DNA of 64,000 nt. It comes from Mycobacterium conspicuum (GTDB lineage: Bacteria; Actinomycetota; Actinomycetes; Mycobacteriales; Mycobacteriaceae). The position numbers and the translations under genes are program-made. Shown here piece after piece: positions 26,649 to 34,164 of the stretch (the stretch's first letter is position 1; each line of letters starts with the position of its first letter). The stretch is taken from assembly GCF_010730195.1 (NCBI RefSeq), contig NZ_AP022613.1, positions 2,046,001 through 2,110,000 on the forward strand. The letters are read 5' to 3'. The notes below the pieces were generated by a model, which was given only the letters and a program-made list of their open reading frames with translations, did not search any database and was not told the origin of the DNA.

Positions 26649-26708
26649 GCCGAGCGTGTAAGCAGGGCGAGATTCCGGCGGATTTCGCGCCCTCAGCGCA
26701 CGCTCGGC
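26649..26708. repeat. 60 bp intergenic element with 10 bp terminal inverted repeats
   Basis: The ends GCCGAGCGTG (26649-26658) and CACGCTCGGC (26699-26708) are exact reverse complements. The element is exactly 60 bp, the same length and with the same ends as the one at 42473-42532, while the interior differs. It starts 9 bp after the yebC stop and could act as a terminator or be a small dispersed palindromic element. Confidence 0.65.
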
Positions 26709-26739
26709 GCCAAGCCAGACGTCGACCGGCGTCCGCCGC

Positions 26740-26765
26740 GTTTTGCGTGCGCGCAACAAGGGTAT
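26740..26765 (+). promoter_or_regulatory. SigF-type promoter for the hemerythrin-like gene
   Basis: GTTT (26740-26743), 16 bp, then GGGTAT (26760-26765) is an exact match to the mycobacterial SigF consensus GTTT-N15-17-GGGTAT. It lies 65 bp upstream of ATG 26831 and points toward it. SigF controls stationary-phase and stress genes; hemerythrin-like genes are among known targets in M. smegmatis, as I recall. Confidence 0.75.
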
Positions 26766-26830
26766 GTGGACACTCAATCCGCGTGCAGCCCAAAGCGCGA
26801 ATACCACGACAAAAATGGAGGCGGTCCGCC

Positions 26831-27388
26831 ATGCCGGAAATGCTCGTCGAGACACCGAGTGACGTTGTCAAATTCCTTGAGGCTCAACACGATCTGATCG
26901 AGGACATGTTCGACGAGGTGCTGCACGCGTCGGACACGCCGGCCCGTGAGGCTGCGTTCGTGGCGTTGCGTCAGCTGTTGGCGGTCCACGAGACCGCCGA
27001 GGAGATGTTCATCCATCCCCGCGCCCGCGCCGAGGTCGGCGACCAGCTCGTCGACCTGCGCCTGCGAGAGGAACACGAGGCCAAGGAGCTGCTGTCGAGC
27101 ATCGAAGGTCTCGACGTCGGGTCACAGGAATTCCTCGACGAGCTCACCAAGCTGCGCGATGCGGTGCTCGCGCACGCCGAGCACGAAGAGGACCTGGAAT
27201 TCACCCAGCTGCGAAGCGAGCTGACCGCCGACGAGCGGCAGCGCCTGACCAGGGCGGTGCAGGCCGCCGAGGCTATCGCGCCGACCCGGCCCCACCCGGG
27301 CGTGGAGTCCGCGAAGCTGAATTTCGCGGTGGGACCGTTCGCGTCGCTGCTCGACCGCGCCCGCGACCTGATCTCGAAGGCGCTCTAG
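26831..27388 (+). CDS. Hemerythrin HHE-domain protein
   Basis: A 185-residue helical protein with an HHE cation-binding domain. Candidate iron ligands are His in 'EAQHDLIEDMF', His/Glu in 'VHETAEEMFIHP', His in 'REEHEAKELL' and the pair in 'LAHAEHEEDLEF'. Such proteins bind a di-iron centre and take part in responses to oxygen, hydrogen peroxide or NO. GGAGG precedes ATG 26831 and a SigF-type promoter lies upstream. In M. tuberculosis the vapBC41 toxin-antitoxin pair occupies this interval. The stop overlaps the convergent speE stop by 4 bp. Confidence 0.85.
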   Translation: MPEMLVETPSDVVKFLEAQHDLIEDMFDEVLHASDTPAREAAFVALRQLLAVHETAEEMFIHPRARAEVGDQLVDLRLREEHEAKELLSSIEGLDVGSQEFLDELTKLRDAVLAHAEHEEDLEFTQLRSELTADERQRLTRAVQAAEAIAPTRPHPGVESAKLNFAVGPFASLLDRARDLISKAL

Positions 27389-28968
27389 TCGTATCCGTGC
27401 CGCATGTCCTCGACGATGCGGGGGTTGTCCAGCGTCGAGGGCTCCAGCGGCCGCGGCCCGATGTCGCCGGAGAACACGGTGGCGGCGTCGAGCACCCGCT
27501 GGTTGAGGAAGCGCAGCGGTGGGGCGTCGGCCGGCACGGTCGGCGTCGGCGGTTGAACCCCGGCGTCGCCGCGGCGCGCCAGGACGAATCCCCAGTCGCC
27601 GAACGTCGGCACATGCACGTGATAGGGCGTGACGGCATACCCGGCCGCCCGGATGCTCGACACCGTGCGCCAGAACGCCGTCGCCGTCGAAAACGGGCTG
27701 CCGGACTGCACCACCATCAGCCCGTCGGGGGCCAGCGCATGACCGGCCAGCGCGTAGAACTCGGCCGAATACAGCCGGCCCAGCACCGGGGTGTCGGGGT
27801 CGGGCAGGTCGACGATGACGGCGTCGAACCGATCCTGCGTCGCGCGGAGCCAGGTGAGCGCGTCGGCGATGACGAGGTGGACCCGCGGATTGTCCAGCGA
27901 ACCACCGTTGGCCTGCCGCAGGGTGGTGCGGGCCAGCTCGACGACCGCGGAGTCGAGCTCCACCTGCACGATCCGCTGCACGCCGGGCTGGCGCAGCAGC
28001 TCGCGGGCGGCCAGGCCGTCGCCGCCGCCGAGAACCAGCACGGAATACGCGCCTGCACTCAGCGCCGGGTAGACCAGGCTTTCGGTGTAGCGGTACTCGT
28101 CGCGGGTGGAAAACTGCAGCCCCCCGTCGAGGTAGAGCCGGGTGTCGTTGCCGCGCCGCGTCACCACGATCTCCTGGTAGGCGGTGCGCCGGTAGGCGAT
28201 GATCGGGTCGGCGTAGAGGCGTTGGCGGCTGGTCGTCTCGATGCCGCGGGCGTCGGCCAGCAGCGTGGCCAGCAGCACCAGCGCGGCCGCGAGCGCGCAC
28301 AGCGCCGTCACCAGCTGCCGCACCGAAACGATGTGGCGCAGCAGAAATATCGACACCACGGCCGCGGCGACCAGGTTGACGATCCCGGTGGCCGCCGCGC
28401 CGCGGATCATGCCCAGGTGCGGCAGCAGCGCGAACGGCCAGACCAGCCCGCCGATCAGCGCGCCCAGGTAGTCGGCCGCGTTGAGGTTGGCCAGCGTGCG
28501 GCCGGTATCGACGGATAAGTCGGCCGGGCCGACGGTCTGCCCGCGTTGCAGCAGCGTCATCAGCAGCGGCACCTCGGCGCCGACCAGCCCGCCGATCAGG
28601 GCCGTGCTCGCCGCCAGCACCCACGTCGAGCCGCCGGCCTCGTCGACGAACGCGAACACCGCGTACAGCGCCGCCGCGGACAGGCCACCGACGATGCCGA
28701 GCAGCGCCTCGACGGCGATGAACACGATGGCCGCGTGGGCCAGCAGCGGTTTGACCGCCAGGGCGCCCGCGCCCAGCGCGGCGATGTAGCCCGCGACGAT
28801 CAGCGAGGTGGCGACGATCCCGCCGCCGTTCAGGCTCGCCGACAGCGTCAGCAGGGCCAGTTCGTAGATGATGCCGCAGGCCGCGCACGCCGCGACGGCC
28901 GCCAGCAGCAGCGCCCGCCACCGCCCCGGAGTCGCTCGAGCTCGAGTCGCCTCGAGCGCGGTCGTCAT
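27385..28968 (-). CDS. speE: Membrane-bound spermidine synthase-like aminopropyltransferase
   Basis: A 527-residue protein like Rv2601. The N-terminal 230 residues form about seven membrane helices (for example 'LLLAAVAACAACGIIYELAL'), and the C-terminal half is a spermidine synthase fold with 'YQEIVVTRRG', 'LYLDGGLQFSTRDEYRYTE', the nucleotide loop 'VLVLGGGDGLAARELL' and 'IVDLPDPDTP' at the catalytic Asp. Predicted reaction: transfer of aminopropyl from decarboxylated SAM to a polyamine-like acceptor; the true acceptor is unknown. ATG 28968 overlaps the upstream gene as ATGA. It is the last gene of a four-gene operon. Confidence 0.9.
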   Translation of the reverse strand: MTTALEATRARATPGRWRALLLAAVAACAACGIIYELALLTLSASLNGGGIVATSLIVAGYIAALGAGALAVKPLLAHAAIVFIAVEALLGIVGGLSAAALYAVFAFVDEAGGSTWVLAASTALIGGLVGAEVPLLMTLLQRGQTVGPADLSVDTGRTLANLNAADYLGALIGGLVWPFALLPHLGMIRGAAATGIVNLVAAAVVSIFLLRHIVSVRQLVTALCALAAALVLLATLLADARGIETTSRQRLYADPIIAYRRTAYQEIVVTRRGNDTRLYLDGGLQFSTRDEYRYTESLVYPALSAGAYSVLVLGGGDGLAARELLRQPGVQRIVQVELDSAVVELARTTLRQANGGSLDNPRVHLVIADALTWLRATQDRFDAVIVDLPDPDTPVLGRLYSAEFYALAGHALAPDGLMVVQSGSPFSTATAFWRTVSSIRAAGYAVTPYHVHVPTFGDWGFVLARRGDAGVQPPTPTVPADAPPLRFLNQRVLDAATVFSGDIGPRPLEPSTLDNPRIVEDMRHGYD

Positions 28969-29396
28969 TTGACTCCGCCGGGGCCGCCCGGCCGCCCGCC
29001 GGCGCCGCCCGCCGGGGAGCCGGGGGTGAACCCCGGGCCGAGGAAGAGGAAGGCGCCGTGGCTGTAGCCCGCGCTCAGGCTCTCGACGCGGATGCTGCAG
29101 GGGCGGGTGCCGTCGGGGCCGACGATCACGATGTCGTTGCTGTAGCGCAAGTATTCGGTTTTGTCGTCGTCGGCGCGCGCGGCGGGGGTCTGGTAGTCGG
29201 CGAGCGCGTCGGCGACGTCGTCGGCCGGGCCGGTGCACGCGTAGCGCGTGCCGTTCGCGTCGCGGCCGTATTCCTGGTAGTGGCCGGCGATATACGACGT
29301 GATGTTCTTGTTCAGCAACACAATTCCGAGAATCAACGACGCGGTGGCCGTCAGCGCCAACGCGCCGGCGATCAAAAACAGGCGGTTGCGGCTCAT
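28965..29396 (-). CDS. DUF4247-type membrane-anchored protein, Rv2599-like
   Basis: A 143-residue protein with one N-terminal hydrophobic helix ('LFLIAGALALTATASLILGI') and an extracytoplasmic domain with two cysteines ('TRYACTGPADD' and 'TRPCSIRVE') that could pair. It ends in a Gly/Pro-rich tail. The family accompanies spermidine synthase-like operons in actinobacteria; its function is unknown. Overlaps: ATGA with the DUF2617 gene upstream and ATGA with speE downstream. I recall a further small membrane gene (Rv2600) between it and speE in M. tuberculosis; it is absent here. Confidence 0.8.
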   Translation of the reverse strand: MSRNRLFLIAGALALTATASLILGIVLLNKNITSYIAGHYQEYGRDANGTRYACTGPADDVADALADYQTPAARADDDKTEYLRYSNDIVIVGPDGTRPCSIRVESLSAGYSHGAFLFLGPGFTPGSPAGGAGGRPGGPGGVK

Positions 29397-29899
29397 GGGT
29401 GCCAGCGGCTGGTGGTGTGCACGACCGTCCCGCCCGAACCGGGGCGCGGGTAGCCCGGATAGAGATGCCATGTCTCCCAACGCCATCCGGGGCCGTCGGG
29501 CTCCGCGGCCAGGGCGGTCAGGGCGGCGTCGTCGCCCGGGAACACCCCGCCGAGCCAGCCCGGGTTCGTCGCGCAGCCGTCGCGCAGCCGGCGGGCGAGC
29601 CGGCGGAACGCGGTCTCGTCGTGCGTCTCGGTGCGGGATTCCAGGTGGTAGCCGCCCGCGTCGGCGCGTCCGGGTAGATCGCCGCCGTCGCTGCGGGCGG
29701 TGCACGAAACCTGTTCGGAGAAAACACCTTCCACGACGACGACATGGGAGGCGCCCAGGACCCCGAGCACGAGTACCCCGCCGTCGGGGTGCTCCAGCCG
29801 GCAGCTTGCCAGCGTCGGCGGCGCGGGCGCGTTGAGGGCGAGCTTGAGCCGTTTGCCGTCCACGTCGGCCGGCGATACGGCGAGTTGATGAAGCGGCAT
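29393..29899 (-). CDS. DUF2617 family protein, Rv2598-like
   Basis: A 168-residue protein starting 'MPLHQLAVSPADVDGKRLKL', with 'ASHVVVVEG', 'ETAFRRLARRL' and 'WRWETWHLYPGYP' typical of DUF2617. No signal peptide or membrane helix is seen, so it is probably cytosolic. Its function is unknown but it is a stable member of the spermidine synthase-like operon. ATG 29899 lies 5 bp after the preceding stop. Its 3' end overlaps the next start as ATGA. Confidence 0.82.
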   Translation of the reverse strand: MPLHQLAVSPADVDGKRLKLALNAPAPPTLASCRLEHPDGGVLVLGVLGASHVVVVEGVFSEQVSCTARSDGGDLPGRADAGGYHLESRTETHDETAFRRLARRLRDGCATNPGWLGGVFPGDDAALTALAAEPDGPGWRWETWHLYPGYPRPGSGGTVVHTTSRWHP

Positions 29900-29904
29900 G
29901 GGTG

Positions 29905-30522
29905 CTACGGCGAGCTGGGTGGGGGCGCGGGGTAAACGGTGAGCTCGCCGGTCGACACGGACTTGCCGGTGGAAACCTCCCACGGCATGCCCGGGCCCCA
30001 GCGCTCGAAGGACAGCAGCGCGCTTTCGTCGGCGTTCGCGTAGTCGACGAAGTCCATCTCGCCGCCGGGCGGCAGGCCCGTCGTGCCCTCGGTGGTGTAG
30101 CCGGCGCGGCCGCGTTCGGACTCGCGGAACGTCACACCGTCGACCACGTGATCGCCGCCGGGTTGCAGCGCGACGAGGTCCTTGCGGGTGACCCACATGG
30201 CCAGCTCGAGGCGCCCGTCGTCGTCTTCGACGCTGAACCAGAGCGGCTGGTCGCCGCCTTCCAGCAGGTGCTCCCACCACACGAACGGGCCTTCGCGGTA
30301 GGTGACCGACCCGCGGACCACGTAGTCCACCCCGCCGTAGCTGACGATGGCGCCGGGCCCGAGCTGCTGCGGGCCGAATTGCGGTAGGGCGCTGGCAAAC
30401 GAGAGCGGATCCTGACGTCCGCTGGGCCGGGCTTTGGGCCGGCGCAGCGCGACGACCAGCACCACGATGGAGGTGACAAATAGCACCGCGGCCAGCGCTA
30501 TCAGCAAAGTCCCCACGCGCAC
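29905..30522 (-). CDS. DUF4178 membrane-anchored protein, Rv2597-like
   Basis: A 205-residue protein with an N-terminal membrane helix ('LLIALAAVLFVTSIVVLVVAL') and a DUF4178 domain ('GAIVSYGGVDYVVRGSVTY', 'WWEHLLEGGDQPLWFSVEDD'). Length agrees with the 206 residues remembered for Rv2597. It heads the operon and diverges from ruvC. GTG 30522 gives the full frame; GTG 30516 is better spaced from GGAAGG and may be the real start. Function unknown. Confidence 0.82.
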   Translation of the reverse strand: MRVGTLLIALAAVLFVTSIVVLVVALRRPKARPSGRQDPLSFASALPQFGPQQLGPGAIVSYGGVDYVVRGSVTYREGPFVWWEHLLEGGDQPLWFSVEDDDGRLELAMWVTRKDLVALQPGGDHVVDGVTFRESERGRAGYTTEGTTGLPPGGEMDFVDYANADESALLSFERWGPGMPWEVSTGKSVSTGELTVYPAPPPSSP

Positions 30523-30593
30523 CCTTCCGTAGTGGGGATTAAGTTAACAGCTTTGTTTGAGTCCTCAAGGCGTTCCGCGTGTCCTACCCGGCG

Positions 30594-30616
30594 GTGTCGG
30601 TCCCACCGACTACGCT
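30594..30616 (+). promoter_or_regulatory. RecA-NDp/PafBC-type promoter upstream of ruvC
   Basis: GTGTCGGTC (30594-30602), 8 bp, then TACGCT (30611-30616) fits the DNA-damage promoter TTGTCRGTG-N8-TANNNT except for the first and last base of the first box. This motif is used by PafBC for LexA-independent induction in mycobacteria. Confidence 0.5.
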
Positions 30617-30617
30617 A

Positions 30618-30633
30618 TCGAACAGCTGTTCGG
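30618..30633. promoter_or_regulatory. LexA (SOS) box upstream of ruvC
   Basis: TCGAAC-AGCT-GTTCGG matches the mycobacterial SOS box TCGAAC-N4-GTTCGA at all but the last base. It sits immediately after the candidate -10 box and 20 bp before GTG 30654, an ideal repressor position for ruvCAB. Confidence 0.8.
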
Positions 30634-30653
30634 TTTGAAGTGGGGAGCGTGCG

Positions 30654-31208
30654 GTGCGCGTGATGGGCGTCGATCCCGGGCTGACCCGGTGTGGGCTCTC
30701 GGTCGTCGAGGGGCGGCGCGGGCGGCAGGTCGTCGCGCTCGACGTCGACGTGGTGCGCACGCCGTCGGATCAACCGGCGGCCCAGCGGCTGCTCGCCATC
30801 AGCGACGCCGTCGAGCACTGGCTGGACACCCATCAGCCCGACGTGTTGGCCATCGAGCGGGTGTTCTCCCAGCTGAACGTGACGACGGTGATGGGCACCG
30901 CGCAGGCCGGCGGTGTGATCGCGGTGGCCGCCGCCAGACGCGGCATCGACGTGCATTTCCACACCCCCACCGAGGTCAAGGCCGCCGTCACCGGTAACGG
31001 TGCCGCCGACAAGGCGCAGGTTACCGCGATGGTCACCAAAATCCTTGGGCTGCAAGCCAAACCGACGCCGGCGGACGCCGCCGACGCGCTCGCCCTGGCG
31101 ATCTGCCACTGCTGGCGAGCGCCGATGATCGCCCGCATGGCGGCCGCCGAAGCGCTGGCCGCGCAGCACAAGCGCGACTACCTGGCGAAAGTGAAGGCCG
31201 CCCGATGA
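30654..31208 (+). CDS. ruvC: Holliday junction resolvase
   Basis: A 184-residue RuvC endonuclease. Acidic active-site residues are Asp7 in 'VMGVDPGL', Glu in 'LAIERVFSQ' and Asp residues in 'ADAADALALAI'; RuvC family residues 'NVTTVMGTAQAGG' are present. It cuts Holliday junctions symmetrically as the RuvABC endonuclease. GTG 30654 agrees with the mycobacterial N-terminus and GGGGAG lies upstream. First gene of ruvCAB, with SOS-type controls in front and an ATGA overlap with ruvA. Confidence 0.97.
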   Translation: MRVMGVDPGLTRCGLSVVEGRRGRQVVALDVDVVRTPSDQPAAQRLLAISDAVEHWLDTHQPDVLAIERVFSQLNVTTVMGTAQAGGVIAVAAARRGIDVHFHTPTEVKAAVTGNGAADKAQVTAMVTKILGLQAKPTPADAADALALAICHCWRAPMIARMAAAEALAAQHKRDYLAKVKAAR

Positions 31209-31798
31209 TCTCCTCGGTGCGCGGCGAGGTCCTCGAGGTGGCGCTCGACCACGTGGTGATCGAGGCCGCCGGCGTCGGCTACCGCGTCAACGCGACGCCC
31301 GCCACGCTGGCCACGCTGCGAACCGGGACCGAGGCCCGGCTGATCACCGCGATGATCGTGCGCGAGGATTCGCAGACCCTGTACGGGTTCGCCGACCACG
31401 ACACCCGCGACCTGTTCCTGACGCTGCTGTCGGTCTCGGGCGTGGGACCCCGGCTGGCCATGGCGACGCTGGCCGTGCACGACGCCGCGGCGCTGCGCCA
31501 GGCGCTGGCCGACGGCGACGTCGCCGCGCTGACCCGGGTGCCCGGCATCGGCAAACGCGGCGCCGAGCGCATGGTGGTGGAGCTGCGCGACAAGGTGGGC
31601 CTGGTCGGCGCCGGGGCGAGTGCGCCGGCGGTGAACGGCAACGCGGTGCGCAGCCCCGTCGTGGAAGCCCTTGTCGGCCTTGGCTTTGCGGCCAAGCAGG
31701 CCGAGGAGGCCACCGACAAGGTGCTCGCCACTGACCATGATGCGTCGAGGTCCGACGTGCTACGCGGCGCCCTGTCGCTGCTGGGGAAGGCGCGATGA
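31205..31798 (+). CDS. ruvA: Holliday junction branch migration protein RuvA
   Basis: A 197-residue RuvA. Domain I (OB fold) opens 'MISSVRGEVLEVALDHVVIE'; domain II has the helix-hairpin-helix motifs 'LLSVSGVGPRLA' and 'LTRVPGIGKRGAERM'; domain III is the C-terminal 'VVEALVGLGFAAKQAEEA' that contacts RuvB. It binds four-way junctions as a tetramer and loads RuvB. Start ATG 31205 overlaps ruvC; the stop overlaps the start of the MIRU mini-frame. Confidence 0.97.
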   Translation: MISSVRGEVLEVALDHVVIEAAGVGYRVNATPATLATLRTGTEARLITAMIVREDSQTLYGFADHDTRDLFLTLLSVSGVGPRLAMATLAVHDAAALRQALADGDVAALTRVPGIGKRGAERMVVELRDKVGLVGAGASAPAVNGNAVRSPVVEALVGLGFAAKQAEEATDKVLATDHDASRSDVLRGALSLLGKAR

Positions 31799-31851
31799 GC
31801 CGCGCCGGCGACGATGCAGAGCGAAGCGATGAGGAGAAGCGGCGCAGATGA
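31795..31851 (+). repeat. MIRU element between ruvA and ruvB with an 18-codon mini-ORF
   Basis: The interval between ruvA and ruvB matches mycobacterial interspersed repetitive units as I remember them, with 'GACGATGCAGAGCGAAGCGA' followed by a GAGGAG-like site. It encodes an 18-residue peptide (begins MSRAGDDAERSDEEK) whose ATG overlaps the ruvA stop and whose TGA overlaps the ruvB ATG, both as ATGA. That is the classic MIRU arrangement inside a translationally coupled junction; the purine-rich GAGGAGAAG also serves as the ruvB ribosome site. Confidence 0.8.
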
Positions 31852-32897
31852 GCGAAGACGAGTATGCCGACCGGGAGGTCTCCGGTGCGCTGACCGTCGG
31901 CGAAGGGGACATCGACGTCAGCCTGCGGCCGCGCTCGCTGAAGGAGTTCATCGGGCAGCCGCGGGTGCGCGAACAGCTGCAGCTGGTCATCGAGGGGGCC
32001 AAGAACCGCGGCGGCACGCCGGACCACATCCTGCTGTCCGGGCCGCCGGGCCTGGGCAAGACGTCGCTGGCCATGATCATCGCCGCCGAGCTGGGGTCCG
32101 CGCTGCGGGTCACCTCCGGGCCGGCGCTGGAACGCGCGGGCGATTTGGCCGCGATGCTGTCCAACCTCGTCGAGCACGACGTGCTGTTCATCGACGAGAT
32201 TCACCGCATCGCCCGGCCCGCCGAGGAAATGCTCTACCTGGCGATGGAGGACTTCCGGGTCGACGTGGTCGTCGGGAAAGGCCCTGGGGCGACGTCGATT
32301 CCGCTCGAGGTGGCGCCGTTCACGCTGGTCGGCGCGACCACCCGGTCCGGCGCGCTGACCGGCCCGCTGCGCGACCGGTTCGGCTTCACCGCGCACATGG
32401 ATTTCTACGAACCCGAGGAGCTCGAGCGGGTGCTGGCCCGCTCCGCCGGGATTCTGGGCATCGACCTGGGCGCCGAGGCCGGCGCCGAGATCGCCCGCAG
32501 ATCGCGGGGGACACCGCGGATCGCAAACCGGCTGCTGCGCCGGGTGCGTGACTTCGCCGAGGTGCGCGCCGACGGCGTCATCACCCGCGACGTCGCCAAG
32601 AGCGCGCTGGCCGTGTATGACGTCGACGAACTCGGCCTGGACCGGCTGGACCGGGCGGTGTTGAGCGCGCTGACCCGCAGCTTCGGCGGCGGCCCGGTCG
32701 GGGTGTCGACGCTGGCCGTGGCGGTCGGCGAGGAGGCCACCACCGTGGAGGAGGTGTGCGAGCCGTTTTTGGTGCGGGCCGGCATGATCGCGCGCACCCC
32801 GCGGGGCCGGGTGGCCACCGCGCAGGCCTGGACGCACCTGGGCATGACCCCGCCGGCCGGGGTCGCCGGCCAGCCGCAGCAGGGCCTGTTCGACTAG
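31848..32897 (+). CDS. ruvB: Holliday junction helicase RuvB
   Basis: A 349-residue AAA+ ATPase. Walker A 'GPPGLGKTS', Walker B 'LFIDEIHRI', sensor 1 'GATTRSG' and the sensor 2 arginine region 'GTPRIANRLLRRVRD' are all present; the C-terminal winged helix follows. It drives branch migration with RuvA. The N-terminus 'MSEDEYADREVSGALTVGEG' is slightly longer than in M. tuberculosis. Its start overlaps the MIRU mini-frame stop, so expression probably depends on the MIRU ribosome site. Confidence 0.97.
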   Translation: MSEDEYADREVSGALTVGEGDIDVSLRPRSLKEFIGQPRVREQLQLVIEGAKNRGGTPDHILLSGPPGLGKTSLAMIIAAELGSALRVTSGPALERAGDLAAMLSNLVEHDVLFIDEIHRIARPAEEMLYLAMEDFRVDVVVGKGPGATSIPLEVAPFTLVGATTRSGALTGPLRDRFGFTAHMDFYEPEELERVLARSAGILGIDLGAEAGAEIARRSRGTPRIANRLLRRVRDFAEVRADGVITRDVAKSALAVYDVDELGLDRLDRAVLSALTRSFGGGPVGVSTLAVAVGEEATTVEEVCEPFLVRAGMIARTPRGRVATAQAWTHLGMTPPAGVAGQPQQGLFD

Positions 32898-32966
32898 TCG
32901 GTTACGCCACCGTCAACACGGGTACTCGGCGCTTTACCACTAAATTCGCCGTTCGAGGAGATTCCG

Positions 32967-33608
32967 ATGAGGCACACCGGCCCTGACTATGAACACCCTC
33001 GCGCGCTATACATGCCACGCAGCCGCGGCGCAGTGACCGGACTGCTCCTGATCCTGTTGGGGGCTTGGGGCGCGTTGATACCCTTCGTGGGAACCATCTT
33101 CAACTGGGCCTACACCGGCGACCCGGCCTGGACTTGGACCGCGGCCAAAGGCTGGCTCGAGGTTCTCCCCGGGGTTGTGACCGCCCTCGGCGGCCTGCTG
33201 TTGCTCGGGGCCGGAAACCGCGCCGCCGCCATGCTGGGCGGCTGGCTGGCCGTGTTCGGCGGCGCCTGGTTCGTGGTGGGCCGCGCGTTCGCGTCGACGC
33301 TGGGCGTCGGCGATGTGGGTCAGCCCGTCGCGACGAACGACCTGAAGCGGGCCCTGCTCGAGGTCACCTACTTCACCGGCCTTGGTGCGCTGATCGTGCT
33401 GCTGGGTGGGGCCGCGTTGGCCCGGGTCGCGGTGCGGCACGCGCGAGACGTCGTGGTCGCCGAGCCCGCGCCGGGCGCGGTGCCGGCCCAAGCGGCCAAC
33501 TACGACGAGTCGGCGAACGTCGCGCCCGCGCGGGCGGACCACACCGCCGCCGCTGATGAGCCGCGTGGCCGCGGCCTCTTCCACCGCCGACACCACGCCG
33601 GCGTGTAG
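32967..33608 (+). CDS. Membrane protein, paralogue of the product at 38106
   Basis: A 213-residue protein with four membrane helices: 'GLLLILLGAWGALIPFVG', 'LPGVVTALGGLLLL', 'MLGGWLAVFGGAWFVVGRAF' and 'TGLGALIVLLGGAALARVAV', then a hydrophilic tail of about 45 residues. 'MPRSRGAVTGLLL' and 'KRALLEVTYFTGLGALIV' recur nearly unchanged in the protein at 38106-38828, so the two are paralogues flanking the MerR/PE_PGRS block. GAGGAG precedes ATG 32967. Function unknown. Confidence 0.82.
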   Translation: MRHTGPDYEHPRALYMPRSRGAVTGLLLILLGAWGALIPFVGTIFNWAYTGDPAWTWTAAKGWLEVLPGVVTALGGLLLLGAGNRAAAMLGGWLAVFGGAWFVVGRAFASTLGVGDVGQPVATNDLKRALLEVTYFTGLGALIVLLGGAALARVAVRHARDVVVAEPAPGAVPAQAANYDESANVAPARADHTAAADEPRGRGLFHRRHHAGV

Positions 33609-33622
33609 CGCGTCACAACTGG

Positions 33623-34054
33623 TCAGAGTCGGTCCAAGCCGGCAACCAGGGTCGTCACTCCTGAGATCAGGACGCCGGTGACCAGCAGGGTGGCGCCCAA
33701 CCACACGCAAGCGATCATTCGGTTGGGCCGGGTTGGGTTCTGACCGAGCACCGACAAAAAGAATCCGGTGGGCATGAGGATTGCCGCCATCAGCACGGTG
33801 ATCGCCCCGCCGTTCGCCCAGCCTGAGCTCGCTCCGACCGCGTTGCCCAGCACGGCGAGCAGCAACCCCAGCATCACCAGAACTCCGGCGTGCGCATGCC
33901 CCGCGCGGAAGAACGATTTCTGCAGCCCGTTGGCCTCGTGGGCCCCCGTGCCGACACGCAGCAGAAACGTGCCACCAAAGGCGATGGTGACGACAGAGAT
34001 GATGGTTCCCCCGACCGCGACGCTCATATACGGGGTGATTAGTGCAGCGCTCAT
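33623..34054 (-). CDS. Small membrane protein divergent from MerR regulator
   Basis: A 143-residue protein with four hydrophobic segments: 'MSVAVGGTIISVVTIAFGGTF', 'AGVLVMLGLLLAVLGNAVG', 'AITVLMAAILMPTGFFLSVL' and 'CVWLGATLLVTGVLISGVTT'. 'FFRAGHAHAGV' holds conserved His residues between helices 1 and 2. GAGGGG precedes ATG 34054. The gene starts 24 bp from a 44 bp palindrome and is probably controlled by the divergent MerR regulator. No specific function can be given. Confidence 0.8.
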   Translation of the reverse strand: MSAALITPYMSVAVGGTIISVVTIAFGGTFLLRVGTGAHEANGLQKSFFRAGHAHAGVLVMLGLLLAVLGNAVGASSGWANGGAITVLMAAILMPTGFFLSVLGQNPTRPNRMIACVWLGATLLVTGVLISGVTTLVAGLDRL

Positions 34055-34077
34055 GTGTTGCCCCTCGGCATAACAAG

Positions 34078-34121
34078 TTGGATACTTCTACTATCCAATA
34101 TTGGATAGTAGAAGTATCCAA
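34078..34121. promoter_or_regulatory. 44 bp perfect palindrome, tandem candidate MerR operators
   Basis: Positions 34078-34099 and 34100-34121 are exact reverse complements. Each half is itself a near-complete dyad, TTGGATA-N7-TATCCAA (34078-34098 and 34101-34121), so the site is two 21 bp operators in opposite orientation joined by two bases. It is about 32% GC in a high-GC genome. It lies between the divergent membrane protein (start 34054) and MerR (start 34165) genes. It could bind two dimers and could extrude a cruciform. Confidence 0.8.
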
Positions 34122-34164
34122 TGTCAAGATGGGGAGATGAAAGTTTCCGAGGGAAGCGCGCCCC

